Source: Ciona savignyi
Lineage: Eukaryota > Chordata > Ascidiacea > Phlebobranchia > Cionidae
Direction: 5' to 3'
Length of the DNA: 64,000 bases
Assembly: GCA_000149265.1 (NCBI GenBank)
Contig: CH002693.1
Span: 69,288-133,287, forward strand
Under the pieces are notes generated by a model that searched no databases, was not told the DNA's origin, and saw only the letters and a program-made list of their open reading frames with translations. Positions 1 to 12,299 of this stretch are shown piece by piece; the first letter of the stretch is position 1; each line of letters opens with the position of its first letter. The position numbers and the translations under genes are program-made.

Positions 1-80
1 TTCCATGTACTCATGGCTTCGTCACTTCGTCATCTTTACTTTACATTTTTTATGACATTATTTTCAATTCCCCTCTGCAG

Positions 81-773
81 GATACAATCTGTCAAGCACT
101 TTTTATAATATTCTGATGAAAAAACTTGGCACAAACAACACCGTAGCGTTTGATTCATTTCTGTACAGTTGCATAGTTATACAGGTATAAGCGTTAACCT
201 AATTGTTAAATTGTTGTTTTTCATGCAAAAAGTGCAATATATGTTAAACCTTGCTCGTTGGTTTTGTTATAATAAATGAATTTATGCCATGGTTAAAAAG
301 AACGTTCCTAAAAATAATTTCAATTGTTTCTAAAATAGACACGGGAGGGTTATTATACAGGCAACCGTCATAATAACTCACCTTTGCGTTATCAGAAGGA
401 GTTTATTGTTGAAACTCGGTTAAAGCAATTTTTACCGGACTAAAATTCGAATCCATATTGGTCTTGTTCTAAGGCCGTTATTTATATTTTTGTATTTTCG
501 TTTTGTTTTATTGGTTTCTCATGTGTTTGCTAAAGAAAACAAATTAGCGATTATAGTATGTGTTTTGCTACAGAACCCTAATTAGCGAATTCTGCATCTT
601 TTAGCTCCACCGTCCACAAATGGGCACGTTACCATGCACAAGAAATAATTTTGCTTTATTTACAGTCGCTGACAAATATGTTCCGGAGATACGACCCGAA
701 CGGAGACGGTATCATGGAGATATCCTACGTCGACTACATGAAAGGATTGATGTCCATACGATCCGATCAATAG
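81..773 (+). CDS. Penta-EF-hand protein, ALG-2/PDCD6-like, 3' part (last two coding exons)
   Basis: The coding exons are 81-184 and 666-773. A CAG acceptor precedes 81, GTATAA follows 184, TACAG precedes 666, and TAG is at 771-773. Together they give 69 full codons; the 5' part lies outside the window. The first exon reads as the helix YNLSSTFYNILMKKLG followed by VAFDSFLYSCIVIQ. The second starts SLTNMFRRYDPNGDGI and ends in SIRSDQ. The pattern of a dimer-forming helix, FRRYD, and a terminal EF loop with Asp, Asn, Asp at positions 1, 3, 5 and Tyr at 12 matches the C-terminal EF4-EF5 pair of ALG-2 better than sorcin or calpain. ALG-2-type proteins are calcium-dependent adaptors of ESCRT and COPII membrane traffic. 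The penta-EF-hand family is clear; the ALG-2 subfamily rests on two exons only. Confidence 0.85.
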
Positions 774-806
774 TGCCCATTACAATTTAACCCGTGATAT
801 ATATTA

Positions 807-812
807 AATAAA
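807..812 (+). other. Polyadenylation signal of the penta-EF-hand gene
   Basis: An AATAAA hexamer lies 33 bases after the stop codon, and a second one is at 830-835. Both are at a normal distance for a short 3' UTR. Confidence 0.6.
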
Positions 813-1828
813 ATATAAGAAAATGTCACAATAAAAGAAGTGTGCCGTGTATATTATTCACCAAAATGGCTTAACATATTAGAACAATCAAGTACACATA
901 TAGATTATTCACGAAATGTACCAAATTGCCCAAACAATTTAGTATACGGCTATTATTAACTATTATTGTATTAAAGTACCCAAATAAAGGAATTATTTCG
1001 ATAATGTTTAAATTTGTATACTTACAAATAACGTGTGTTGTTTACCAAAAAATAAGTCTAAAACAATAAGTACAATAAAATTTGCAGTAAAATTGTTGTC
1101 TTTAATAAAAACCTGTTATTTAGTCCATTTTTAATCCATTAGCTTTGAAGTATTGACAAATGTGCTGGAAAAAATAAATAAAAGATAGTTAAGCTGAAAA
1201 CTTTTGCTAAAGTCTTAAACTAAATACTCGCTTTATCTTTCATATAAAACACAGAACACGCCTTATTACTATTAAACACAGATCTGTAAAAATGCGCTCT
1301 AACACAATATATTAATAGGAGTTTTTGACTCTATTTATATCTCGGCAGTTTTTGGAAAATCAAAGCAAGTGGCGAGATTAGAGCACTCGTTATGGCGGTT
1401 ATCTTGTATTGTATACAGTACTGAATGTGTCTGTGCATTTAAACAAATGTATTATGGGTAATAGAATAAGAACACTGAGAGCGCTATATTTAACTACAGC
1501 AATACACCCATGCATGCAAGCTTTAAAACTATAACCCCGAATAAAACAACGTTATAGCTAACAAGGGGTTTTAACCTCTGGATACTCGCCTTATGTGTAT
1601 GAAATTAAACACAAAACATCCTGTTGTTGGGTGAGATCGCATACGTTGAGACCAACAAGGTAATCAGCGGTTCCCTGGTCAAATCACGTTTCACGTTTTA
1701 TTCGTGTGAATAGGAAACACGGGGACGTTAATATAAATGGACAATCCTTAGATCAATTCGTGCCTATATGGACAGTTGTCAGATTAACTCGTGCCCACCC
1801 TTAGGTACACACTATATTCCATTGTGTT

Positions 1829-2123
1829 AAGGATAGGATAGGATATTCATCTTTATCCCCGTGAATGGGAAAACCAAGGGGGCTAACACACGGGCATTGT
1901 TAGATAACCTCGCGCCCACCGTCGGGTTACCGGAGCTATTGCAGTGTGTTGTATATGATAGACACATTCCTTAAATTTGGTAGACCCATTAAAGTGGGGT
2001 TCAGGCAATGTCCGTAAAGTGCCTTGCCCAAGGACACAACCGACTAGCTAGCGACCAGTTTCGCACCTACAACGTTTCCATTGAAAGGCGACGCACTTAA
2101 CCGTTAGACCAACGGGCCGGACA
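1829..2123 (-). mobile_element. SINE family A, nearly full length
   Basis: Read on the complement, it starts with a tRNA-like head (A-box-like TCTAACGG and the GAAAGG hairpin). It continues through GTGTCCTTGGGCAAGGCAC and CAATAGCTCCGGTAACCCGA, and ends in CACGGGGATAAA and a (CCTAT)n tail. This is the reference pattern for the family in this window. Confidence 0.85.
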
Positions 2124-2839
2124 AATATGATTGAGGAGTTTATATAGGTTTAAATTAACCCAGTATTTCCCTTGCTTGGTTCGATATGCACAACCGACTG
2201 AGTTATAACCTCGGTTCGATGCGGCCGGAAGCCTTGTCACTTATTTGCTGCCTGGGTTGTCGGCTAAAATATGTCTCTATTGTGTTTATATTTAAAGTAA
2301 TACTTAAATACACATTAAGGGATATATAATACATACAGATTTTATTTAACCAAAAAATAAACCTAAATTAGTTAATTACAATTGAGAATATATATATCTT
2401 CAAGAATTTTATGCCGTTAAAGTCCTATTGCTTTAGATAATATGTTCTGTAACAGCCAAATCATACATATACATTAATTTTAAATAATTTAAATTTATTT
2501 ACCTTTCTACTACCGCTAGACGGCGTTTAGAGCAAATTGTCGAACAACTGTACATTACAAACGCGACTTGTTTGGTTTTTATCGGCTGAATGGTTAACGC
2601 AATCGATTCATAAACCAATTTGTAATTAAAATGTCTAGGTGACGAGCCTGTTATGATTTCAAAACTTGTGTAAAGAATTAGTTAATATAACCGAATCTAT
2701 AGGAATTTCTGTATACAATTCAATGTTACACGGCAAGCCCATCATGGGTTTGAAAATTTGCCCAGCAGCGACAAAAGCGGGTACCGCAGCGTCCTGGATA
2801 TATTAAAACTGGCCAAACTGTACGGTCGAACGTCTTGAG

Positions 2840-2952
2840 TCTTGAGGCCAAATGGTTAACGGGACCGATACATATACCGACTTTTATACAAAAAAACGGT
2901 CCTTGTGACGAGCCCATCATGGGTTCGAAACTTAGCTCGGTAAAAAAAAAAA
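2840..2952 (+). mobile_element. SINE family B copy
   Basis: The pattern GGCCAAATGGTTAACGGGAC, GATACATATACCGAC, ACGAGCCCATCATGGGTTCG and CTCGGT-polyA is shared with some twenty places in the window. The head resembles the A and B boxes of a Ser/Leu tRNA. A second fragment of the 3' part lies at about 2730-2770. Confidence 0.8.
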
Positions 2953-4017
2953 GCTGGCCAAACTTTAAAATGGGTGCACAAACAGGATAATTTTGGTAAA
3001 CATAGAAAATACTTTTAAAATCCTCTACATAAAAGCAACGACGTAGTAAGGTGTTTTGTAGTTTGTTTGATTTGTTCGGTCGCTTTATAGTGAAATCACG
3101 AGAAGGTAAGGTATACTATACTGGGGTGTTTAAACACTTTCGTCTGTATTTAAAAAAAACCTAATAATTAAGTAAAAATTCTAGCACAAGAAATGAGCAT
3201 AGCCATCATGATATAGGTATTTGTTATAAATTATTTGTTTTATTGTATGTACACACATGACTATGCATATTTCCAAGAAAATGTGCCAACTCATGTTTAA
3301 CGCTGTTTAAACTCGTTTCACTTTAACGCTGACGTTTGCTGAAGAGAAAAAATTACAATCGGTCTATTTCTATATATTTATGGCAGCCATATAAACTAAA
3401 TTAATTAACACAACTTCCATTTACAGGCTGCAGTTAACATTTGCTACGTAAGCATATAGCCACTTCGCAATGTGTGGCGATTAAGTTTACAAGCTGTTTG
3501 TCTAAGACTTTAGCAAAACTGAAAGTTTGAATATGATACCCCTGTCTTTATATATTGGTTTTTATATTAATGTTATAGGATGTAAACATTTTTTATGTGT
3601 ATTCATGTTGGAAAATAAAATACATCACGCATTTAATTTAACATTACAATTTTCAAAGTGTAAATATACCGATACTAATATATAAACAGACTTAATAATA
3701 TACTTCATGTCCTAAGAAGTTTTGGAATAATATTTAAAATCAATGAAATAAAATAGAAAATGTTTGAATGTTAATTAAACATATAATTCAGGCTTTGTAT
3801 TTTTACTACTTTATGACGTTTAATAGCAGCTTGATGTACGTATTGTTTATTGTAGTGCGTATTGAATGGTGTATTTGGTCTTTTCGCTTTCGTTAGAGAA
3901 ATTTCTGCGCTCAATTGTGCAGTTTACCTCATTTTTAAAAATACCAAGCTTTGGCCCGTACTTTTGTATATAACCACACGATTTTATGGTATTACGTGTT
4001 CAGTGCCTACCTTAAGA

Positions 4018-4201
4018 CAGGGTGGATAACTTCCCTGGTCGTCGGGCCAGATGTGGGAAAATGAAGTTCTTGGTGGGCCTGATTTACACTAATAGTATCC
4101 AATATCTTAATTACAGGGTATGGTTAGATACAGTCTGCGAGCCGGTCAAAATCCCTTCACAGTCCGGACCCGACCCACGGGCAGTAAGTTGCCTATGTCT
4201 G
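4018..4201 (-). mobile_element. hAT-like non-autonomous element
   Basis: The ends read CAGGGTGGATAACTTCC and TTGCCTATGTCTG, the CAGNNNTGGGCAAC style of hAT ends. The interior is the same sequence, in the opposite orientation, as the element at 56215-56400 (shared ATGTGGGAAAATGAAGTTCT and GGTATGGTTAGATACAGTCT). The open frame across this stretch is therefore element sequence, not a host gene. Confidence 0.7.
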
Positions 4202-4776
4202 CCCTAAGAGTAGAAAGCATTCGACGTTGGTTAATGTATAATTTTGTATTGGTGAACAAGCACGATAACCGTACAGGGCGTTAAACACATAAGCAGCAAG
4301 ACTTTGTTCAATACAGGTGTGCGCGTTACAAGGTAAAGTACAAATTGTGCAAAAATAAATAGGAAAAAACTCAATAAGGACATTTTTTTCGAAACAATTC
4401 ATTAACGGGTAAAGGAGAAAAGGTTTCGATCAAGGAACAATGAATTCGACACGCTTTCACGCACAAAAGATTCTGCAAAGTAATGGCTTCTCTATCTTCT
4501 ATGATTATGAACGAAATTGATTTACGAGGGGACATCATGTCGAGTTTTAATTAAGCGCATACAGGGGATTCTCTGGCATTTGGGGGGGGGCACGAAAGAC
4601 AGTAATAGTGTAGGCTGGAGCCCAATAGTTCTCTCATATATAAGTTAGGGGAATAAATAGCAAAAAAATCCCAAAAACTCGAAGTTTTGGGTATAAGTTT
4701 TCGCCTTCGATGATTCTTTTGTCGCTTTTCGGTCAGTGACATTCTGCCAATTTTCTTGGAAGTTTTGGTTGCGTTT

Positions 4777-5494
4777 TTAAGGAAGACGCATTATGCAGTG
4801 CTGTACCGCATGCGCCATCTTCCCATATCCGTGGTAGTCAATGTACCCGTTGATGCAGCGGTTGAAGGCGCTGTTAGCTTGGTCATCTCTGAAAATGAAT
4901 AAGATTGTTATTTTCGTACGGTCGTGTGGTTAACGCGGCAGATACATATACAGATTTTAATATAAGAAAAAAATAGTTACAAGCCCTTCACGGGGTTCGA
5001 AAACTTGGCAAAAAATATTCATTTCCAGAATATAGGTTGAAGAATGGTTACAAGGCTTACCGGAAGATAGAAGCAAGGACTTTTCTCTTCATAGCTTTGT
5101 CCAAGTGTTCCGATTGAATTTTCGTGAACATGGCTTCATCCCGGCGAAATCGTCGAAGAATTTTTTCGCCGAAAGATTGAACTTCTTCAGTGTGGAAGCT
5201 GATGTAAAAATATCGGTTTAACAAAAGGTTTTAAGTAGAAAATGCAACGTAAAATCTTATTTGCATTATTTGTTTTGAAGAAATTCAAAATTTAAACGAA
5301 TTTATTTGCTCTATCACTTAAGCTTATTGCAACTATTTGTTTTGTCAACAGAAAGGCTTCAAAATATATCTATTTGACTAAGTTTCTCAAAATATGAAGT
5401 TTTCTTACCTTGTTGATATTGGTTTTGCTTGAGTCATCGCCAGAAGCAAGACACACGATACCAGAGCAATTCTGAGTACAAATTTCGAGCACAT
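4777..5494 (-). CDS. Secreted two-cysteine protein 1 (paralogue family, 111 aa)
   Basis: The exons on the complement are 5409-5494, 5061-5198 and 4777-4888. Both introns are GT-AG and phase 2, and the three pieces join without a break to TAA. Residues 1-23 form a signal peptide (MCSKF, then the core LRIALVSCVLLLAMTQA), followed by KPIST. The rest is short, charged and probably helical (FGEKILRRFRRDEAMF), with a basic KRK at residues 66-68. The last exon has Cys86 and Cys106 separated by 19 residues, then IMRLP. The same plan (signal exon, phase-2 introns, C-terminal Cys pair after a Phe-rich stretch) recurs in the two minus-strand genes at 20.5 and 31.2 kb, so I call them paralogues. No known family is recognised. 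A secreted peptide or hormone precursor is an inference from size, signal peptide and basic sites. Confidence 0.8.
4918..5016 (+). mobile_element. SINE family B copy, inside the second intron of secreted gene 1
   Basis: CGGTCGTGTGGTTAACGCGG, then GATACATATACAGA, ACGGGGTTCGAAAACTTGG and a short A run. It is diverged but has all landmarks of family B, and lies between 4889 and 5060. Confidence 0.7.
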
Positions 5495-5528
5495 TTTTGA
5501 AGTTTGAACTTGCAGTATACGTTTAGAA

Positions 5529-5548
5529 ACTAGAAACAGAGGAAATAG
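5529..5548 (-). promoter_or_regulatory. Splice acceptor just upstream of the start codon, gene 1
   Basis: On the complement, TTTCCTCTGTTTCTAG is a pyrimidine tract with AG. It would leave a 35-base leader before the ATG at 5494. It fits a 5' UTR intron or spliced-leader trans-splicing, which is known in Ciona. Genes 2 and 3 have the same arrangement. Confidence 0.45.
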
Positions 5549-5889
5549 TGAACCTCGGCGTATGCTTACGTTAGTTAAGTATGATTTTAAGCCAGGAACA
5601 TGCTGTTTTTATGGCGCGTGCTAAGCCGCTTTGCCTTCTTTTCGTCGCCTTTTTTCTTCCGTAGCGCAAACGGTAACCACAAACAAAAAGGAGACTTTAA
5701 GGTGGCAAGGATATTGTCGGACGAATGCTCTGTGTTATACTAAGAACCATAAAGGCATGATTCATGTGTTATAAATTATACTTTTATGATATATAAACTC
5801 CAGGATTAATCATTTAGATTTCTATACTCAAAAATGTTTGTAAAATACCATATTTAATTGTCATGATATCTTTCCCATATATGGAACAT

Positions 5890-6150
5890 TTAAACCATGG
5901 GAAACGAAAAAGTCGGAGTGTTATCACACGGGTAATCGGCAGGTCACCTAGTAACCACCATCGGGTTACCGGAGCTATTGCATTGTGTTGGGTATGATCG
6001 TAAATCTCTTGTTTTTTAATCCAATGGTGACCTGGGTTCGGGCGTTGTTTCAAATGTACTTGTCTTAGGACACAACCTACAGCGGCTAATTTAAACTTTA
6101 TACCGGTCGGCTATCAGCCAACGAACTAACCGACTGAGCTAACCGGCAAA
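5890..6150 (-). mobile_element. SINE family A, old diverged copy
   Basis: GGGTTACCGGAGCTATTGCA, the CACACGGGTAATCGGCAGGT end and a TCCAATGGTGACCTGGGTTC core are recognisable with many substitutions. The tRNA-like head near 6120-6148 reads CTAACCGACTGAGCTAACCG. A degraded SINE B piece follows at 6180-6260. Confidence 0.65.
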
Positions 6151-6687
6151 AAATATAAACAAGACACCTATATACGTTAATATGGACGAACGGTTAAGAG
6201 AACGGTAAATATAGCAATTATGTACAAAAACGATCATATTCACTAGCCCAACATATCTTTAAACGTTGTTCCAATAAAACAAATAAGCATAATCATGTCA
6301 TGTAATCAGAACTGCCAAAATTCGTTTAGTTGTTCTATGTGTCGCAACAAGCGTGCTTTCAGAGCAGGTAACTTGAGTGCGTTCGTATATATTGTTCGTT
6401 CAAATAAACCGCCAATCTAGCAGGTTCTTGGCAGCACATAAACTCTTAGATCATATGTTTAAACAACCTTGAAAAGGCTTTCTTCAGTCGACCGCGTATA
6501 CCACCATTATCGTGTAAGGAGTCAGCATGTTCGCTGCGTGATGGTATGACGAAAGACTCGTGTTACGAAAGAGCGCGTAAAGATAGAATGAATGTTTTGC
6601 AATGTTTGACCAGGCTTATGATCTGAGGCTCAATAGATCCGGTTCTATTGATAAAACTGTCAGAGGATGTTTGCGCTTATTTTGGGC

Positions 6688-6906
6688 CAACGCTAAAAGG
6701 AGGGAAAGCGGGAAGGAGGGAAACTGCTCACTTAAACTATGGAAAATAATTTAAACCTTCCGCTAAAATTAATCGAAACCCCCCTTATAACCAACCCTAC
6801 ACTCTAACCCGATGTTTAAAACTAACTCTAGAGCCATAATATTCGTTTTGGTGTGCAGTTTTTCCCCCCTTTTTTCCCCGCCTTTGCGCTACGTCCTTTT
6901 AGTTTC
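6688..6906. mobile_element. Foldback MITE (GGGAGG-arm family)
   Basis: The left arm is AACGCTAAAAGGAGGGAAAG, then AACTGCTCACTTAAAC. The interior holds AACCCTACACTCTAACCC and ATGTTTAAAACTAACTCTAG. The right arm is an imperfect reverse complement (TGTGCAGTTT, CCCCC, CCTTTTAGTTTCCC). The pattern matches the Ciona MITE type and recurs about a dozen times here. Confidence 0.75.
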
Positions 6907-9513
6907 CCATTTATTTAACGCCGTTCTAGGGCTTGAAGTGGCCAACAGAACGTCAGCAGAATCGGTAGACAGTGAACGCATCTATCAAAGGGTGTAAGTG
7001 GGATGGAAACAGACGGCCACGTAAGCTAATCCGGTTGTCAATTGCGACATAATTGCATCACCTAAATTTAAAAAGTACAGTATTGTCGGAATGGAAAGCA
7101 GACATAAAAATATAGCAATTAAATTTACTTACAATAACAATTCGGAGTACAATAAATGGAATTGAAATATTCTTAATTAAATCCAATAAAAAATGAATAT
7201 TATTACTAAACGTGTGTACAAAACGCACTAGTCCAGGCCATCTCCCAGTATGGTTTTTATTTCGTGATTAACTTCCGATTGCCAACTATAATGTTGACAG
7301 ATTATTTTAGTGATTTACCGGCTGGCTTCTTATTAAGCAACTCGAATTTAAGAGATTTACACACAATAGATATTGGCTTCATATACACAATAGATGTCAG
7401 CTTAATGACTCTTTAAATAAGAAGCAATATCAAAATGGCCTTATAAAAATTACGAGGTTTTCATCGCTTCTTTACTTTGTTTTTCAAGTCCATAAATTTT
7501 AATTATGTACCTCTTATTCCTGATTAAAGTTCAGGTAAAAGGATATAGACTAACAGTTTTCTTTGCAAGTTAGTGTCAACGCCCTTAATCACGGCAGTTT
7601 TAAAACTCAGGGCAAATAGCAAATCAAGCAAAAACCGTGGGCGATTAAAAATTGACGACATGCTTTTCCTGTGGTCATAACTTTTAATTAAGTACGTCTT
7701 TACCCGATCAAAGGTCGGACTGTGAAATATGGACTGAAGTTAAATATTTTGCAATATTTTTCCGCTGTTTTCAGGCTTGAAGGGTTTTAAAATTAGCAAA
7801 GTAATTGTTTTCTACGTTCTGGGGTGTTGAAATACGTAATTATCACATGTCTATTTACCACATTTTTAAAATTTTGAAGGGGAGAAATCTACTTGAAAAA
7901 ATCGTTACCACATCGACCTTTTTCGCTTTTAGGATACGTTGACGTAGCGTAATGTCTGATCTCTTGTAGTTCAGTCCCATGCGATGAACGTTTCTCAACA
8001 CTTCACCATTGTCCCCAAATCTACATCGGTATCCGAAGGAGTTATGTGGCGTTAAATTGGTCCGGAACGTATTTTAGGTAGTATTATCTTGTATTTGATT
8101 TAGTGAATTATTTAAATAATAGATAGCTCTATATGGGCGCGTTGTTTGCAAATGGGCGTCGCGCTAACTCAACCTGCGTCATTCACAGGCCTTGGGAATT
8201 AAATCACTCCGTTAAAAATCTGTTCGCTTTTTATGAGTGGTTTGTTTCGTGTACTGAACTCGGTGTGATTGATTATTTACAAAAGCATTCCGCTTTTTGC
8301 CAGTCATTGACAATATAACGGCGATCAATGCCTGTATCGTGTTACAACGTAAGCGTGGGTCAGTGAGCTTACATACGAATAGCGGAAAAAAGCCAAAAAT
8401 AAACTCACTGGAAGGAGAAAATCACTAAATTAAATAATTTAAGTTGTCGATACGCTTGATTTTCAGCGACCCATTTAAAGATCACCCCTATTTGTCGCAA
8501 AAAATTCACGATTCTGCATTTTTTAAACCTATATAAACTTCGTATGTAGAGCACTTATGCCAGCCCTCAAAATCTGTATATATCATTTCTGCACGTCTTT
8601 CGTGGACATGGATATGTTACAATTCTAGGGTTCGCTCATAAGACCTGTACTTTGTGCCCAATCTTGTATTAGTAAAACCAGTAAAATCGCAGCATAATAC
8701 AACCCATTGCTAATACGTACAAATTACGACTGCCATTTGGCTATACAATTCAACACATGTACGTATCATAAAAGTGTGCGAACAAGTGAACACAAATAGT
8801 TGTGTCGTATTCCAAAAAGTAAACGTTTTTCATGAAGTAATACCTACGTTGTTAATCGGATATATGTATTTAAAATATTCTTATATGGTGTGTATTCTAT
8901 AAAGGATCAAACATATATTTTGTGGTTACGCATTAGAATTATGATTATATTCGGATTTATTATTACTCCGAAAAGATAAAAATAACAATATTTCTATGGC
9001 AAAAATATGCGATAAAATGTAAACAACCGTTTCGAAAACTGACACCGCTATAAGTGTCCAAATTCTTTATACACATTCATTTCGTTATGTAAGTGTCATT
9101 TTGCTTCTAATTTCCAAGAATGAAAGTATTTGATAGCTTTTTATTAATATGTTGTTAAAATCTAAAATAATAAGATCGGATTTTGTGTTTTTTCTTGGCG
9201 CATTTTACTAGATGAAAACAGCAGGGCTATTGCATTGTGTAGTTTCTTCTGTCTAAACATGATGCTTTTATAATTTTTATCATAAAAATTATTATTTATT
9301 TTAATTGTTATTTTTTCATTAAAATTATTAATTTTATCATTCACGGCAGTTCAACTCCCATTTAATTTCCACTTAAAACCGTGTGTGGTCGGACAGCCAG
9401 CAAAACCCACTTGAACTCCGGATCTAAAACCGTTCACCCTACAGATCACGTGCCTAAACGAGCTCGGAAAAATATTGACACCGCAGGTTCTATAAATAAC
9501 TACCGAGCGGGAA

Positions 9514-9723
9514 AAACTAATAGGAGGGAAAGAGGAAAGGAGGGAAACTGCACACTAAAATGAAGATTATGACATTAGATGTAGTTTTAAACATGGGATT
9601 GAAGTAAGGGTTAGTTTTGGGGTCAAGATTAGTGTTTAGGGCAGGGTTTAAATTAGTTTTCATAGTTTCAATTAGCAGTTTCCCTCCTTCCTTCTTTCCG
9701 TTTTCCCTCCTTTTAGAGTTGCC
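9514..9723. mobile_element. Foldback MITE (GGGAGG-arm family)
   Basis: The arms are ACTAATAGGAGGGAAAGAGG with AACTGCACACTAAAATGAAG on the left and AGCAGTTTCCCTCCTTCC with CCCTCCTTTTAGAGTTGCCC on the right. The interior GGTTAGTTTTGGGGTCAAGA is the reverse complement of the AACCCCAGAACTAACC interior of other copies, so this one lies in the opposite orientation. Confidence 0.8.
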
Positions 9724-10311
9724 CCTACCGAGCTGTTGGATACCCACACCGTTCTTATCCTTCTCCCATAACCATTGCAGATTATAAATAGTCACGATCT
9801 CTCCGTAGCCTTGGTAAACAAGTAAATATTATGATCTACTACCGCACTCAGTTAATTTTTCAACTGGCCTGGATATCGAACCCAAATTTGAGTTTTGATC
9901 CATAACCTGATTTTAAAATATCGTCACCAATATCGTTACGAAATTTGAAAATTTGGTAAGAATATTTTAATTTCGTAACACTATTTGACGTTTCGAAACA
10001 CTATTGGCAACGATATTTTTTTTACAATGCAAAAAAAGGACTGACCTTACAAGTATAGTCAATAAAACCGTTTTTTTTATGTAGAACTTCATAGCCGTTA
10101 AAACCATTTTTAACTATTGACACCGTTTGTATATACAACTTAATATATATCAATTGGTCGAGCTAACTATTTAGCCACACGACCTTTCGCTACACCAATT
10201 TATAATTTTTCATGGCTAAGATTCGAAGCCGGGATTGTCTCGTTAATACAGTTTTTTATTGAAATCCAAAAATTAAACGTCCGCGTTAACCATTCGTACA
10301 CAAAGAAAGCA

Positions 10312-10532
10312 GGATATGGGATAGGAATTTCATGTTTATCCCCGTGAATGGGAAAACCTAGGGGGTTAACACACGGGTAATCGTCAGATCACCTCGCGCC
10401 CACCGTCGGGTTACCGGAGCTATTGCAGTGTGTTGTATATGATAGACACGTTCCTTCAATTTGGTTGAACCCATTAATCCGCTGGGTTCAGGCAATGTCC
10501 GTAAAGTGCCTTGCCCAAGGACACAACCGATA
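10312..10532 (-). mobile_element. SINE family A, head missing
   Basis: It runs from the ATTCATGTTTATCCCCGTGA tail to GCCTTGCCCAAGGACACAAC on the complement, then stops without the tRNA-like head. It abuts an inverted piece of SINE B (about 10540-10605). Confidence 0.85.
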
Positions 10533-10616
10533 TTTTTTTACTGAGCCAAGCAAGTTTTGAACGCAAGATAGTCTACGTCGCGAGGACCGTTTTTGTATTG
10601 AAGTAGATATATGTAT

Positions 10617-10731
10617 CGGGCGTGTGGCCGAATGGTTCACGCGACCGATACGTATCCCGACTCTTATACAAAAAACGGTCGTAGTGACGAGCCCATCTTG
10701 GATTCGAAACTTGGCTCGGTAAAAAAATATA
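10617..10731 (+). mobile_element. SINE family B, full length
   Basis: GTGTGGCCGAATGGTTCACG, GACCGATACGTATCCCGAC, ACGAGCCCATCTTGGATTCG and AACTTGGCTCGGTA with an A tail. An inverted partial copy lies immediately upstream, so the two could form a hairpin. Confidence 0.85.
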
Positions 10732-10904
10732 AAAGATATATGTATCGGTCGTGTTACCCATTGTGCCGCACTATCTTATTTTTTATTTTTTATTTTATAG
10801 CTTTTTTTCTGACAAGGTATAATGGCGCAAGATAGTTATATTACATTTGTTTTTAAGTATCCTGTCGTTTGCCGTGAAGCTTCCATAGCTTTTGACAGAT
10901 TATA

Positions 10905-11119
10905 TCGATAATATGTTTTTGTTGTGCTGCAAAAACATTTAGACGGATTGAAGCAATTACATATTTTTCAGTGTCAAAATGCTTAAAACGTGTAAAAAAT
11001 ACGGCATAAATAAAAATTATGCAAACCCCACTGAGGTTTAATTGTGTTGTAACACAATGTAATTTGGATGAAGAAAATACCTATTTTTCAGTGTCAAAAT
11101 TATCGATAATATGTCCCAT
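10905..11119 (-). repeat. 121-bp satellite block 1 (two units, inverted relative to block 2)
   Basis: Two head-to-tail units, each ending CTATTTTTCAGTGTCAAAAT or a close variant (10961-10980 and 11081-11100, 120 bases apart). TATCGATAATATG lies on both sides. The same sequence in the other orientation makes up 13631-14075. Confidence 0.8.
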
Positions 11120-11157
11120 AGATCCTGCAGTAACTTGTGCAGCGAGGTTAAAAAATG

Positions 11158-11280
11158 GCTTGGTTGTGTTGCCAAATGGCTAACGTGAGCGAATTATTTA
11201 CCGAATTTTGCATGTGAACATGTCCTGTCGACTAGTCGATTATGAGTTCAAAACTTGTACCGATAAAAAGCTTTACGACC
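11158..11280 (+). mobile_element. SINE family B, diverged
   Basis: GTGTTGCCAAATGGCTAACG, then CGAATTATTTACCGA, GATTATGAGTTCAAAACTTG and a final ACCGATAAAAAG. It shows the order and spacing of family B with many changes. Confidence 0.55.
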
Positions 11281-12275
11281 AATATGTGATTGATGCGAAA
11301 AAATTTTGGATCGAGATGTAAACTTTCAATTTATTATAATTTATTTCTTCTTTTTTATTCAAAAAGCACAGAGAACAAGACTCGTGGAAATGTTCTTTAT
11401 TTGCTCCTGCTTTGTAAAGTGGGTAATAATGATCTGATTTAAACAAAGTCTTGTACTATTTTTGTAAAATAAATTTGTGTAATATAAAACTGCCAGAGGG
11501 GCGCAATTAATTATGGGTTACATCTAAACAACGCCGAAAAGCTGTTCCTCTTTTCTGAATGTCAAATAGTAAAGTGGTATGTTCTAGTCACGTTCAGCGT
11601 TTAATGTTGTCATAAACCAAATACCTGTGGCTAATTTATCATCGTCGTCATATTGTATACATTGAGTTGGAAAAGAGTTATCAAAGGTCTAATGACGTTT
11701 TTTTAAATATGTTGCATTTCAGTTAAAAATATTAAAATATGTAGGCTCACTTCAGTTTTCAAGTTATGACACCGTAAAGTTATAAAATTATGAATGACAT
11801 ATTCTCTTATCATTACTCTAACGTCAATGGAATCCAAACAAAGCTTAAAATATCCGGAATGTTTATTCTAAGATAACTATGCTCTATAAATTACAAATGT
11901 TATTCCGTAGATAGTAATATTGTTGTCGCCAATGTACGAGAAAACAAATAGTCTTATCCAACTGAAATTGCTTAAGGCTTAACTCATTGGGTAAAGAAGT
12001 GGGCGTACCACATACAACAAGGTCGCTTGGTCAATAATGCTTTTGTTTGATGTTCCCGGGACGTGTGTATATCGCGGGGCTTTCCAACACAGGTGTGGGT
12101 ATAGCAACGGATCTAAATATTAGTTGCTTACACGGAATGTCCAGGCCTGCAAATGGCAGGCAATAAATAATCTTGCAAATTCAATTTCCATGTGTGGACA
12201 AATACAGTTTTTTAAACAGTAAATCACATAAAGCTCTCACGCTAAAGGTCGATTTCCAGGCCGCGTTTATTTTTA

Positions 12276-12299
12276 TTTTTTTTTTGGGGGGGGGGGGGG
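12276..12299 (+). repeat. Homopolymer T then G run
   Basis: A run of T is followed directly by about 15 G. On the complement this is C then A, as in an eroded A tail beside a slippage tract. Confidence 0.6.

Larger units (their letters stand above)
774..4776. other. Intergenic stretch between the penta-EF-hand gene and secreted gene 1
   Basis: AT-rich sequence of about 4 kb without convincing exons. It holds one SINE A copy, one SINE B copy and one hAT-like element, listed separately. Apart from these and a G9 run near 4581 I see nothing that can be supported. Confidence 0.5.

Noticed and set aside
1129-1171. Possible minus-strand terminal exon (CAG acceptor then HICQYFKANGLKMD and stop).
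   Set aside because: Only 14 codons, no partner exon in frame between it and 4.7 kb, and no poly-A signal close by.
2490-2625. Minus-strand ATG followed by 18 codons and a GTAAAT donor.
   Set aside because: It could only pair with the doubtful exon at 1129-1171, giving a 28-residue product without recognisable features.
4022-4207. 61-codon plus-strand open frame.
   Set aside because: It lies inside a hAT-like element that recurs in inverted orientation at 56.2-56.4 kb.
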